A stretch of DNA of 48,277 bases from the IMG/VR virus record IMGVR_UViG_3300005262_000092, positions 1-48,277 of that record. One strand, written 5' to 3'. The notes below the pieces were generated by a model. That model worked only from the letters and a program-made list of their open reading frames with translations. It had not been told where the DNA came from and did not search any database. Shown piece after piece: positions 23,109-31,267 of this stretch (position 1 is the stretch's first letter; the number at the start of each line of letters is the position of its first letter). The stretch comes from a virus. The position numbers and the translations under genes are program-made.

Positions 23109-23176
23109 GCGTAGGATGTGCGGTAGCTCGGTTGGTTGCCGCTGCCCTCCTTGGGCGTTTCCTCCCTAGACTTGGC

Positions 23177-23212
23177 CCGCCGCCTGCAACCACTGCGTCC
23201 TGCAGGCGGCGG
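23177..23212 (+). other. Second strong hairpin before the late operon
   Basis: Twelve-bp perfect stem CCGCCGCCTGCA / TGCAGGCGGCGG with a 12-base loop, followed by CCCTTTCGG. It lies just upstream of the HNH-terminase genes. It could be a second terminator, a leader element for late genes, or part of the packaging start site. Confidence 0.5.
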
Positions 23213-23227
23213 CCCTTTCGGTGGTTG

Positions 23228-23515
23228 ATGTCAGGTCCTAGGCCACCTTGGAAGCGCTGGTACAACACCGCTCGATGGCAGGCACTGAGGGTCAAGACGT
23301 TCGAGCGTGACCTGTTCACATGCCAGATGGCTGACTGCGGTCGGCTGGAAGGCAACACCAGCCTGCTGGTGTGCGACCACAAGCTTCCCCATCGTGGTGA
23401 TGAGCGGCTGTTCTGGGATGAGGCGAACCTCCAGACGCTCTGCAAGTCCTGCCATGACACGGTGAAGCAGGCAGAGGAGCAGGGCACGCTGCACATGCGC
23501 GGCGTGTGGAACTGA
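23228..23515 (+). CDS. HNH endonuclease (terminase-associated)
   Basis: A 95-residue HNH nuclease, typical of the small proteins next to terminase in HK97-like phages (gp74-type). Visible motifs: WKRWYNTARWQALR at the start, FTCQMADCG, the CDHKLPHRGD catalytic strand-turn and NLQTLCKSCHDTVK. The metal site is formed by two Cys pairs and the catalytic His is in CDH. Such proteins are needed with TerS/TerL for specific genome cutting during packaging. ATG 23228 is chosen because the longer frame runs through the upstream hairpins. Confidence 0.9.
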   Translation: MSGPRPPWKRWYNTARWQALRVKTFERDLFTCQMADCGRLEGNTSLLVCDHKLPHRGDERLFWDEANLQTLCKSCHDTVKQAEEQGTLHMRGVWN

Positions 23516-23594
23516 CGGGGTGGGGGTAGGTAAAAGTTCAGAATGGCGGCCGAGCCCGGACCGGCGCCACCTACACTCAAGGATTTTTTTCGTC

Positions 23595-24083
23595 ATGGCC
23601 GAGATTTTAGACCTGTTCGGTGACCCGGTGCCGGCCAACTGGGGACAGCGCGGGCGCCCCGAACATATCGCGAGTCAGAAAAACCGGAATCTCGTCAGCA
23701 TGTTGGTGGCGTGGGGTTGGTCCAATCCGCGGATTGCGGCGGCGCTCTACATCACGCAACCAACGCTTCGGAAGCATTATTTTTCAGAGCTGAAATTCCG
23801 CGAGGTCGCGCGCGACCGGCACGACGCTCAACTCGGTGCCATGCTTCTCCAGCAGGGTGCCGGCGGCAGTGTCGCCGCCACGAAACTTTATTTCCAGATG
23901 GTCGAAAAGAATGACCGGATGGAGATCGAACGCACCATGGGCGCCACCGCAGCGGACAAGCCAGCGGCCGAGCGCCTTGGCAAGAAGGTGATCGACGAGC
24001 AGCGTGCTATTGATGCCGACGCCGACCTGATGGCTGAGCTCGATCGCGAAGCGGCCGGCCAGAATGGCGACGCCGTCCACTGA
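23595..24083 (+). CDS. terS: Terminase small subunit
   Basis: A 162-residue protein between HNH and TerL genes. It has a helix-turn-helix near residues 35-60 (MLVAWGWSNPRIAAALYITQ, then PTLRKHYF), typical of DNA-recognising small terminase subunits, and a helical acidic C-terminus for TerL contact. It overlaps TerL by 20 bases. Upstream AAGGA is separated from the ATG by a T-run. It binds the packaging site and recruits the motor. Confidence 0.85.
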   Translation: MAEILDLFGDPVPANWGQRGRPEHIASQKNRNLVSMLVAWGWSNPRIAAALYITQPTLRKHYFSELKFREVARDRHDAQLGAMLLQQGAGGSVAATKLYFQMVEKNDRMEIERTMGATAADKPAAERLGKKVIDEQRAIDADADLMAELDREAAGQNGDAVH

Positions 24084-25782
24084 GGCGCTCCCTCGGTTTG
24101 CCTGTCCGGATTGGTGGGAGAAAATCCAGGCCGGCGAGACGCCGATGGCAAGCGTTCCGCTCAACGAGAAGCGCGCCGCCAAGGCACTGGCGTTCTTCAA
24201 TCGCCTCCGGCTCCCGGACGTGCCTGGCAATCCGCCGCTGTCGGAAGCATGCGGCGACTGGTTTCGTGACATCCTCGTCGCGTTCCTCGCCAGCGAAGAT
24301 CCCGAGACGAAGAAACGGCTCGTCTGGGAAATCTTCTGCATGGTGCCGAAGAAGAATTCGAAGACGACCTATATCGCTGCCCTCGGGCTAACGGCGCTGT
24401 TCATGGAGGAAGCGCCGAACCGGCAGATGATGATCGTTGCCCCGAGCCAGAAGATATCGGTTCGGTGTTTCGGGCAGGCTCAAGGCATGATCCGCCTTGA
24501 TCAGAAGCTAAAGGCGATCTTCAGGGTCCGCGATCACATCAAGTCGATCGAGCGTCGTAAAACCGGAACCAAGCTCGATGTTCTGACGTTCGGCGCTGAA
24601 ATCGTCACAGGTGAGATCCCGGTTTTAACAATCATCGACGAGGTCCACGAACTGGGGAAGGTGGCGGGGGCCACCAACGTGATGCAGCAGATCCGCGGTG
24701 GCGGCATCACCATGGTGCCAGGCCAAGTGGCGATGATCACTACCCAGGCGCCGGAACAGCCGGCGGGCATCTTCCTCACCGAACTCGAGAAGGCGAGAAA
24801 AATTCGGGACGGCCGCGGTGGCGCCAGCCCAATCTTACTGCCGGCGATCTGGGAATTCCCGAAGCACCTGCAGAAAGACAAGGAATATTGGCGCAACCCG
24901 CGACACTGGTCGCCGCTGCTGCCAAACCTGAACCGGTCCATAGACCCAGAACGCTTGCTGGCCGACTACACGGAAAACGGCACGGTAAACGACGAAGCCG
25001 AGCAGATTTGGGCTTCGCAACATCTCAACATCGAGATCGGCGTCGGCCTCGGTAGCACGACTTGGAATGGCGCCGAATATTGGGAATCCGGCGCGGTTAA
25101 GGCGCTCGCCGATCTCGACGAGCTTCTGCGAAGGTCCGAGGTTGCGACATTCGGCGGTGATGGCGGCGGTCTCGACGACCTGCTCGGCGCGGCTGTCATC
25201 GGCCGCGAGAAGGGTACCAGGCATTGGCTGTGCTGGAACAAGGCCTTCGCACACCGCAAGGTGCTGAAGCTGAGGCAGGAGATCGCGCCAGCGCTGCTTG
25301 ATTTCGAGAGGGAAGGGACGCTCAAACTCTGTGACACGCCGGCCGAACTGATCAAGGGATTCGGCGACGTGTTCGAGAAGGTGCTCAAGAGCGGACTGCT
25401 GCCCGAAAAGGATGCTGTTGGCCTCGACCCGAACAACGTGGCCGCGATCATTGAGGATCTTTCTGCGCGCGGTATGACGGATCAGATGCTCCGCCGGCTG
25501 CTTCAAGGCAAAGCGCTCTCGCCGGCCTGGTGGGGTATCGAGTTCAAACTCGCCGACGGCACGTTTTTTCATGGTGGCACTGCGTTGATGAACTTCTGCG
25601 TCGGTAACGCGAAGGTTGAGCGCTCCGGAAATGGCATCATCATCACAAAGCAGGTCGCCGGAAGTGCCAAGATCGACCCGTTGATTGCTACCGCCTGCGC
25701 CGCGATCCTGATGAGCTGGAATCCGACCGCAGCCGAGCGTGTCGATATCGACGAGTGGCTGCGCGGCGCAGTCATGCGCTAA
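24064..25782 (+). CDS. terL: Terminase large subunit
   Basis: A 572-residue packaging motor. The ATPase part carries a variant Walker A (MVPKKNSKTT, about 97-106), the GRQM/APSQK-type adenine region, and Walker B VLTIIDEVHEL. The C-terminal nuclease domain starts near FGGDGGGLDDLLG, with the acidic metal-binding residues. The length and order fit the HK97/Terminase_1 group. It translocates DNA into the prohead and cuts it. Confidence 0.95.
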   Translation: MATPSTEALPRFACPDWWEKIQAGETPMASVPLNEKRAAKALAFFNRLRLPDVPGNPPLSEACGDWFRDILVAFLASEDPETKKRLVWEIFCMVPKKNSKTTYIAALGLTALFMEEAPNRQMMIVAPSQKISVRCFGQAQGMIRLDQKLKAIFRVRDHIKSIERRKTGTKLDVLTFGAEIVTGEIPVLTIIDEVHELGKVAGATNVMQQIRGGGITMVPGQVAMITTQAPEQPAGIFLTELEKARKIRDGRGGASPILLPAIWEFPKHLQKDKEYWRNPRHWSPLLPNLNRSIDPERLLADYTENGTVNDEAEQIWASQHLNIEIGVGLGSTTWNGAEYWESGAVKALADLDELLRRSEVATFGGDGGGLDDLLGAAVIGREKGTRHWLCWNKAFAHRKVLKLRQEIAPALLDFEREGTLKLCDTPAELIKGFGDVFEKVLKSGLLPEKDAVGLDPNNVAAIIEDLSARGMTDQMLRRLLQGKALSPAWWGIEFKLADGTFFHGGTALMNFCVGNAKVERSGNGIIITKQVAGSAKIDPLIATACAAILMSWNPTAAERVDIDEWLRGAVMR

Positions 25783-25803
25783 CCACGAGAAGGTGACGAG
25801 CGA

Positions 25804-27054
25804 ATGGGCCTTCTATCGTGGCTCGGCAAGACGATCCGGCCGACCGATGGTCAGTTCTGGTCAGCTTACTACGGCGGCGGGACGTGGGCCGGCAAGCCTG
25901 TCAGCCTGCAGAATTCGCTGAACCTGTCTGCATGGTGGTCCTGCGTTCGATTGAACGCCGGCGTCTGCGGAACGATACCGCTCAAGCTGTATGAAAGGCT
26001 TCCGGACGACGATCGCCGTCAGGTTCGCGACCATCAAGTTGCCGAGCTGATCGGCAGCAGCCCAAACGATGATCAGACCACGCAGGAATTCTGGTCTGGT
26101 ATAGGCGCCAGCCTCTCCGGTCTCGGCAACGGCTATGCTGAGAAGCGTTTCATCGGCAAGCGTGTCGTTGCGCTCGACCCGCTGCCCGTCAACACTGTGC
26201 CCGATCGCACACATAACCGGGACGGGGAGCTCGAATACCGCTTTATCGATCGCGGCAAGGAAGAGTGGCTGCCGCGCGACCAGGTGTTCCACGTCCGCGG
26301 CTTCACGTTCGGGAAAAGTGACTGCGGTCTGTCGCCGCTTGACGCGGCTCGTCAATCCCTGAGCATTACCCTCGCGACCGAAGAGGCCGCCGGCAAGACA
26401 TTTGCGCAGGGCATGCGGGCCTCCGGCTTCTTCACGGGCCCCAAACTTAACAAGGAACAGCGCGAGGATTTTACCAAGACGTTTATCGACCCGCTGATCG
26501 GCAACGACGCGCAGGCTCATTACGGCATCCTGGAGAACGGCTTCGAATTCAAGCCGGTGAACATTCCGCCGAAGGATGCCGAGATGCTGCTGTCCCGCCG
26601 CTTCAACGTCGAGGAAATCTGCCGCTTCATGGGCACGCCGCCGATCCTCGTGGGTCACGCTGGCGAGGGGCAGACGATGTGGGGCAGCGGCGTCGAGGGA
26701 ATCATCAACGCATGGCTCGTGCTCGGCCTCGACGCTTTTCTCTCAAGCATCGAAAAATCCGTCAACAAATGGCTGCTGTCGCCCGGCGACCGGCAGCGCT
26801 TCTACGCTGAATTCGACCGTGACGCGCTGTTGCGAGCCGATCTGACCGCAAAGGGCGAATTCATCTCGAAGATGATCGGAGTCGCGCAGATGACGCCGAA
26901 CGAGGGCCGCAAGAAGGCCAACCGGCCCGCGAAGCCCGGCGGCGACGTCTTGCTCGTCAACTCGACTCTCATTCCGCTTACTGAAGCAGGCCGAGTTCAG
27001 CGCGCGGCGTTGCCGGCGCCCGACAGCGTCAAGCCGTCCGAGGAGAAACCATGA
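25804..27054 (+). CDS. Portal protein (HK97 family)
   Basis: A 416-residue portal forming the dodecameric DNA gate. Typical family features are LNLSAWWSCVRLNAGVCGTI at the start, then PLKLYERLPD, an NGYAEKR strand and the helical crown region with FNVEEICRFMGTPPILVG. It follows TerL and overlaps the S49 protease gene by 4 bases. AAGG lies upstream of the ATG at 25804. Confidence 0.95.
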   Translation: MGLLSWLGKTIRPTDGQFWSAYYGGGTWAGKPVSLQNSLNLSAWWSCVRLNAGVCGTIPLKLYERLPDDDRRQVRDHQVAELIGSSPNDDQTTQEFWSGIGASLSGLGNGYAEKRFIGKRVVALDPLPVNTVPDRTHNRDGELEYRFIDRGKEEWLPRDQVFHVRGFTFGKSDCGLSPLDAARQSLSITLATEEAAGKTFAQGMRASGFFTGPKLNKEQREDFTKTFIDPLIGNDAQAHYGILENGFEFKPVNIPPKDAEMLLSRRFNVEEICRFMGTPPILVGHAGEGQTMWGSGVEGIINAWLVLGLDAFLSSIEKSVNKWLLSPGDRQRFYAEFDRDALLRADLTAKGEFISKMIGVAQMTPNEGRKKANRPAKPGGDVLLVNSTLIPLTEAGRVQRAALPAPDSVKPSEEKP

Positions 27055-28199
27055 GGTACATGAACATCATCATGGCCTGCGCGGCCGAGCCGTGGGCCCT
27101 CGAGAAGGGCAAGCTTGTCAGCGTCGCGAACTTCCTGAAGTTCAAGGCCGCCGGCGGGCAGTATTCGGCCGAGGAGGTTGCCCGCGTGACGCAGAAGCGT
27201 GCGCGCGAGGTTACCAAGGCGGAAGGCTCCGTCGCTGTGCTGCCGATCAATGGTGTGATCGGCGAGCGGATGAACCTGTTCGATGACATCAGCGGCGGCA
27301 CGTCCAGCGAGCTGATCGGCAAGCAGATGAGCTCGCTGCTCAACGACACGTCCGTGAAGGCCATCGTCGCGCGGATCAATAGCCCGGGTGGTGTGGCGCG
27401 CAGCATCCAGGAGCTCGGCGACGACATCTACAACGCCCGCGGCATCAAGCCGATGGTCGCCGTGATCGACACCTGCGCGGCGAGTGCGGCTTATTGGCTG
27501 GCAACCCAGTTCGACGAGGTCATCGTCACGCCCTCCGGCCAGGCCGGCTCGATCGGCGTCTACACCATCCACGAGGACATCTCCGAGATGCTCGCCAAGG
27601 AAGGTATCAAGGAGACCCTGATCTATTCCGGCGAGTACAAGGTGATGGGCAACAGCTTCGAGCCGCTCGGCGACGAGGCGAAGTCCAAGATGCAGCAGAA
27701 CGTCGACGAGCTCGCCGCCGTCTTCGTGCGCGACGTCGCCCGCGGCCGCGGCGTCAGCCTCTCCGAGGTCAACGACCGGTTCGGCCGGGGCATGATGTTC
27801 AACGCAGATGAGCTGATCGAGCGCGGCATGGTCGATACGATCGCGACCTTCGCCGACACGCTTGAACGCTTTGGCGTTCAGACCAACCCCGCGCTCTCGC
27901 GCGCCAAGGCCGGCGCCCAGGCAAGTCTGCCAGAGAGCGGCGCGACCACATTGAAGCGGCTGGAAGACTGGGGGCGACGCGTGAGCGCCGCCGAGGTCCC
28001 GCCGCCGTCCGAGTTCGACGATATCCTGCGTGACGTAGGTATCTCGAAGAGCCAGCGTTCACGCATCGCCTCGCGCGTGCACGCGGCACTCCGGAGTGAG
28101 TCCGGAGGTGATGAAGAGGTGAATGAACCATCTGCCGTCGAGACCGCGCTGGCCGAGTTGCGCCAGCGAGCCGAAGGCTTCGTCATCCCCAAGCTTTAA
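27051..28199 (+). CDS. Prohead protease, S49/SppA family
   Basis: A 382-residue serine protease of the ClpP/SppA clan, used as head-maturation protease in many HK97-like phages. The Ser-Lys dyad is visible as S145 (DTCAASAAYW) and K197 (GEYKVMGN), 52 residues apart as in SppA. Upstream blocks INGVIGER and INSPGGVARS are the substrate-binding strands. The C-terminal ~90 residues are a low-complexity tail that may act as scaffold or delta-like region. It should remove the N-terminal region of the capsid protein encoded next. Confidence 0.93.
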   Translation: MRYMNIIMACAAEPWALEKGKLVSVANFLKFKAAGGQYSAEEVARVTQKRAREVTKAEGSVAVLPINGVIGERMNLFDDISGGTSSELIGKQMSSLLNDTSVKAIVARINSPGGVARSIQELGDDIYNARGIKPMVAVIDTCAASAAYWLATQFDEVIVTPSGQAGSIGVYTIHEDISEMLAKEGIKETLIYSGEYKVMGNSFEPLGDEAKSKMQQNVDELAAVFVRDVARGRGVSLSEVNDRFGRGMMFNADELIERGMVDTIATFADTLERFGVQTNPALSRAKAGAQASLPESGATTLKRLEDWGRRVSAAEVPPPSEFDDILRDVGISKSQRSRIASRVHAALRSESGGDEEVNEPSAVETALAELRQRAEGFVIPKL

Positions 28200-28218
28200 C
28201 TCCCCAAGGAGAACATCT

Positions 28219-29574
28219 ATGAAGCGTTACGTTTTCGCGGCGGCAATCGCCTTCGCGGTGGTCGCCCTCGCGGCCGTCCTAACGACGCATGGCGTCGTCG
28301 GCGATCATTCCCTCATTGTCGCCATGGCCGGCACCGCCGCCGTGTCGGCCGACGATCTCAAGGCCCTCACAACCCAGCTGACGACGATCGAGAAGTCGAT
28401 GGCGCAGGCTGCCGATGATGTGAAGAAAAACGGCGAGACCATGCAGACCGAGATCAAGAATCTCGGCAAGGCCACGTCCGAGACGACCGAAAAGGTCGAC
28501 AAGGCCCTGAGCCAGCATGGCGAGCTCGCAGGCAAGCATGGCGAGGTCGCCGCGCGCGTGACCGAGATCGAGCAGAAGCTCGCGGCGCGTCGCTCGGAGC
28601 AGGAGCCGGCGGGCCAGAAGTCCATGGGCGAGCGCTTCGTCGAAAGCGCCGAGTACAAGGGCTTCAAGGGCAAGGGCGCCGTCCGCGTCGAGATGAACCG
28701 CGCGGATATCACCAGCGTCACCGGCACCGTCGGCAACAACACCTCGCCCGCCAACTCGCTGGTCGGTTCGATGCGCATTCCGACCATTGTTGCGCCCCCC
28801 GAGCGCCGGCTCACGATCCGCGATCTGATCGCGCCGGGCGAGACCGATCAGGGCAACGTCGAGTATCCGCAGGAGACCGGCTTCACCAACAACGCGGCCG
28901 TTGTCACCGAGGGTGCGACAAAGCCGAAGTCCGATCTCACCTTCGAACTGAAGAACGCGCCGGTTCGCACCATCGCGCATATCTTCAAGGCCTCGCGTCA
29001 GATCCTCGACGATGCCAAGCAGCTCCGTTCCTATATCGACGCCCGGGCCCGTTACGGACTGCGGTTGTCGGAGGAGGCAGAACTGCTCAACGGTGACGGC
29101 ACCGGCGTGCATTTGAAGGGGTTGGTGCCGAGCGCCAGCAACTTCGATGCGGCCTTCACCCCAGCGAACCAGACCAACATCGACGTGATCCGTCTGGCGA
29201 TCCTGCAGGTGTTCCTGGCCAACTTCCCGCCGAACGGCATCGTGCTACATCCGACCGACTGGGCGAAGATCCAGCTCACCAAGGACGGCCAGCAGCGCTA
29301 CATCATCGGCAATCCGCAGGACGGCAACACCCCGCGCCTGTGGAATCTGCCGGTCGTGGAGTCGCAGTCGATGACCTACACCGAGTTCCTGGTTGGCGCC
29401 TTCGACCTCGGCGCGCAGATCTTCGATCGCATGGAGATCGAGGTGTTGCTGTCGACCGAGAACGTCGACGACTTCGAGAAGAACATGGTGACGCTGCGCG
29501 CCGAAGAGCGCCTGGCGCTCGCCATCTATCGTCCGGAGTCGTTCGTTCACGGCGACTTCGACACCGCGACCTGA
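28219..29574 (+). CDS. Major capsid protein (HK97 fold)
   Basis: A 451-residue HK97-type capsid protein. Residues ~46-125 are a coiled-coil delta/scaffold region (LKALTTQLTTIEKSMAQ onward). The shell domain begins near 135 and contains typical blocks (RIPTIVAPPERRLTIRDLI, VEYPQETGFTNNAAVV, LRSYIDARARYGLRL, EEAELLNGDGTG). The start is fixed by a perfect AGGAG 8 bases upstream of ATG 28219. Oddly, the first ~25 residues look like a signal peptide or membrane anchor (RYVFAAAIAFAVVALAAVL). The S49 protease encoded upstream probably removes it with the delta region. Confidence 0.95.
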   Translation: MKRYVFAAAIAFAVVALAAVLTTHGVVGDHSLIVAMAGTAAVSADDLKALTTQLTTIEKSMAQAADDVKKNGETMQTEIKNLGKATSETTEKVDKALSQHGELAGKHGEVAARVTEIEQKLAARRSEQEPAGQKSMGERFVESAEYKGFKGKGAVRVEMNRADITSVTGTVGNNTSPANSLVGSMRIPTIVAPPERRLTIRDLIAPGETDQGNVEYPQETGFTNNAAVVTEGATKPKSDLTFELKNAPVRTIAHIFKASRQILDDAKQLRSYIDARARYGLRLSEEAELLNGDGTGVHLKGLVPSASNFDAAFTPANQTNIDVIRLAILQVFLANFPPNGIVLHPTDWAKIQLTKDGQQRYIIGNPQDGNTPRLWNLPVVESQSMTYTEFLVGAFDLGAQIFDRMEIEVLLSTENVDDFEKNMVTLRAEERLALAIYRPESFVHGDFDTAT

Positions 29575-29640
29575 TCGCAGTACGACGGATCCGCGCGGGC
29601 TACGGCTCGCGCGGTTGTCTTTTGAGTGAACGAGGCCCGA

Positions 29641-29964
29641 ATGCTGATCAGGATGAAGTCGCTGAAGCCTTTCGGCGTCGCCGGCGTCAACGAAGGCCAC
29701 GTCAAGCGTGGCCGGGAGTTTTCCGTCGGCAGCGATCATCGCCGCCGTGAGCTCGAGGCCCACGGGCTGGCCTATCGCCTCGATCAGCCCGCCGGTGCCG
29801 GTTCGCCGCTTTCGTCTGCCGTCGAGAATGAGGCCGCCGATCTCGGCCCTTTCGTTTCAGCTGGTGGCGGGACTGGCGCGGCGGGGCCTGCGCCATCATC
29901 GCCTCAGGGCCGTCGGCGGCGATCGCGCCGATCGGACGGCTCCAAGGACGGCTTCCTGCCTTAG
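29641..29964 (+). CDS. Small protein downstream of capsid gene
   Basis: A 107-residue protein. The first ~55 residues look folded (KSLKPFGVAGVNEGHVKRGR, EFSVGSDHRRRELEAHGLAY), a pattern seen in small SH3-like phage head proteins. The rest is an Ala/Gly/Pro/Ser-rich basic tail. ATG 29641 has GAGG upstream; GTG 29626 is an alternative. Its frame contains the heptamer C CCT TTC at 29847, from which a -1 shift would enter the following glycosyltransferase-like frame. Confidence 0.75.
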   Translation: MLIRMKSLKPFGVAGVNEGHVKRGREFSVGSDHRRRELEAHGLAYRLDQPAGAGSPLSSAVENEAADLGPFVSAGGGTGAAGPAPSSPQGRRRRSRRSDGSKDGFLP

Positions 29965-30476
29965 CCATCAAGGAAAACGTCCGGCTCTGCCCATGGGCAG
30001 ACGTCGTCTACGGGTGCGACGGGCCATGGTGGAAGGCGAGGAAGGGGCTTCCCGACTATCACGGGGTCAAGCTCGCGCATGACAGCTCGGTGTGTGCGGC
30101 GTTCCACGATGTTCACAAAATCGAAGTCGCCGACGACGACCGGCTCCGTTTCGATGTGCCCGGGCTCGTCGGGTCCGGCGGGAATTCAGGGTTTCAGGCG
30201 CTCAATCTGGCAGTGCAATTCGGCGCCAGGCGTGTGCTGCTGATCGGCTTCGACATGCATGTGGGTGAGGGCGTGCACTGGTACGGGCGCAACACCTGGA
30301 GCGGGGCCAACAACCCTGCGATGAAGCATTTGATGCGCTGGCGGGACGCTTTTGCGACGCAGGCGCCGAAGCTGCGCCGGATGGGTGTCGAGGTGATCAA
30401 CGCCTCGAAGGACAGTGCGCTCCGGTGCTTCGATATTGCGAGCGTCGAGGCTGCGATCGACAGATGGGGTCTCTGA
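29832..30476 (+). CDS. Glycosyltransferase/MptE-like protein without a normal start codon
   Basis: The frame from an in-frame stop at 29829-29831 to 30476 encodes a clearly protein-like product: CAIIASGPSAAIAPI, IKENVRLCPWADVVYGCDGP, SGGNSGFQALNLAVQFGARR and VLLIGFDMH. It resembles phage proteins annotated as glycosyltransferase- or DUF115/MptE-like. No ATG, GTG or TTG occurs between the stop and the conserved ASGPS block; the first is GTG 30090, too far inside. Expression must use a rare start, a -1 frameshift from the upstream gene, or the gene is broken. The given start is the first open codon, not a start codon. Confidence 0.7.
   Translation, partial: GRRSRPFRFSWWRDWRGGACAIIASGPSAAIAPIGRLQGRLPALAIKENVRLCPWADVVYGCDGPWWKARKGLPDYHGVKLAHDSSVCAAFHDVHKIEVADDDRLRFDVPGLVGSGGNSGFQALNLAVQFGARRVLLIGFDMHVGEGVHWYGRNTWSGANNPAMKHLMRWRDAFATQAPKLRRMGVEVINASKDSALRCFDIASVEAAIDRWGL
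29847..29853 (+). other. Possible -1 slippery heptamer C CCT TTC
   Basis: In the frame of the upstream 107-aa gene the codons read ggC CCT TTC, a fit to X XXY YYZ. A -1 slip here leads directly into the glycosyltransferase-like frame, with no stop before 30476. It is only a candidate, because no stimulator structure was established. Confidence 0.35.
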
Positions 30477-31267
30477 TGGGACTGGGCGACAATCTGATGG
30501 CGACCGGGCTTGCCCGCGGCGCCGCCAGCCGCGGCAAGAAGATCGCCTTCGGAGATGGCCGCAAGATCATCTGGGACCGGAATAGCGCGCCCGTCTTCCA
30601 CAACAACCCGAACGTCGCCAAGCCCGGCAGCGAGACCCGGAAGCAGATCGAGTGGATCGACTTCTACATCGGTCATCGGCTGTACAATCGCCGGGTCGGC
30701 GAGCGCTGGGAGTGGAATTACGATTTCCGCGCCGTCCCCGGCGAGATGTTCTTCTCGCGCGCCGAGCGGGAGTTTGCGGGCAGAATTGCCACTGGCTTCG
30801 TGCTGATCGAGCCCAACGTGCCACAGTTCAAGTCTGTTGCGCCGAACAAGACCTGGCCGCTGGAGCGATATCAGGACGCTGCCGATCGACTTGTGAGGTC
30901 CGGCCACGCGGTCCGGCAGTTCGTCTACAAGGGCGGGCATCGCCTCGATCGGGTGAAGGGTATCGAGGCGCCGAATTTCCGGCATGCGCTCGCCGCGCTC
31001 TCGCGGGCGGCTCTCTACCTCGGGCCCGAGGGCGGGCTGCATCATGGTGCTGCCGCCGTGAACGTTCCGGGCGTCGTTCTGTTCGGAGGGTTCATCCCGC
31101 CGCAGGTGACGGGCTACGATAGCCACATCAACCTGACCGGGGGCGCCGAGGCCTGCGGATCGTTCAACCGCTGCCCGCACTGCGAAGCCGCCATGGCGGC
31201 GATTTCGGTCGACGAGGTTGAGGGCGCCTGCTCGTCCGTGCTGGCCCGCCAGAAGCTCGCGAGCTGA
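30476..31267 (+). CDS. Glycosyltransferase family 9-like protein
   Basis: A 263-residue protein. The C-terminal half has the nucleotide-sugar-binding pattern of heptosyltransferase-like GT-B enzymes: TWPLERYQDAADRLVRSG, HALAALSRAALYLGPEGGLH, HGAAAVNVPGVVLFGG. The N-terminus (MGLGDNLMATGLARGA) also fits the family start. It ends with a CPHC motif. TGATG coupling to the previous gene and a 1-base overlap with the next make it part of the cassette. It may add a sugar to virion protein or to an envelope glycan. Confidence 0.8.
   Translation: MGLGDNLMATGLARGAASRGKKIAFGDGRKIIWDRNSAPVFHNNPNVAKPGSETRKQIEWIDFYIGHRLYNRRVGERWEWNYDFRAVPGEMFFSRAEREFAGRIATGFVLIEPNVPQFKSVAPNKTWPLERYQDAADRLVRSGHAVRQFVYKGGHRLDRVKGIEAPNFRHALAALSRAALYLGPEGGLHHGAAAVNVPGVVLFGGFIPPQVTGYDSHINLTGGAEACGSFNRCPHCEAAMAAISVDEVEGACSSVLARQKLAS

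Noticed and set aside
23120-23142. tRNA-like D-arm sequence (GGTAGCTCGGTTGGTTGCC)
   Set aside because: There is no matching acceptor stem, anticodon arm or T-arm GGTTCRA sequence in the following 70 bases.
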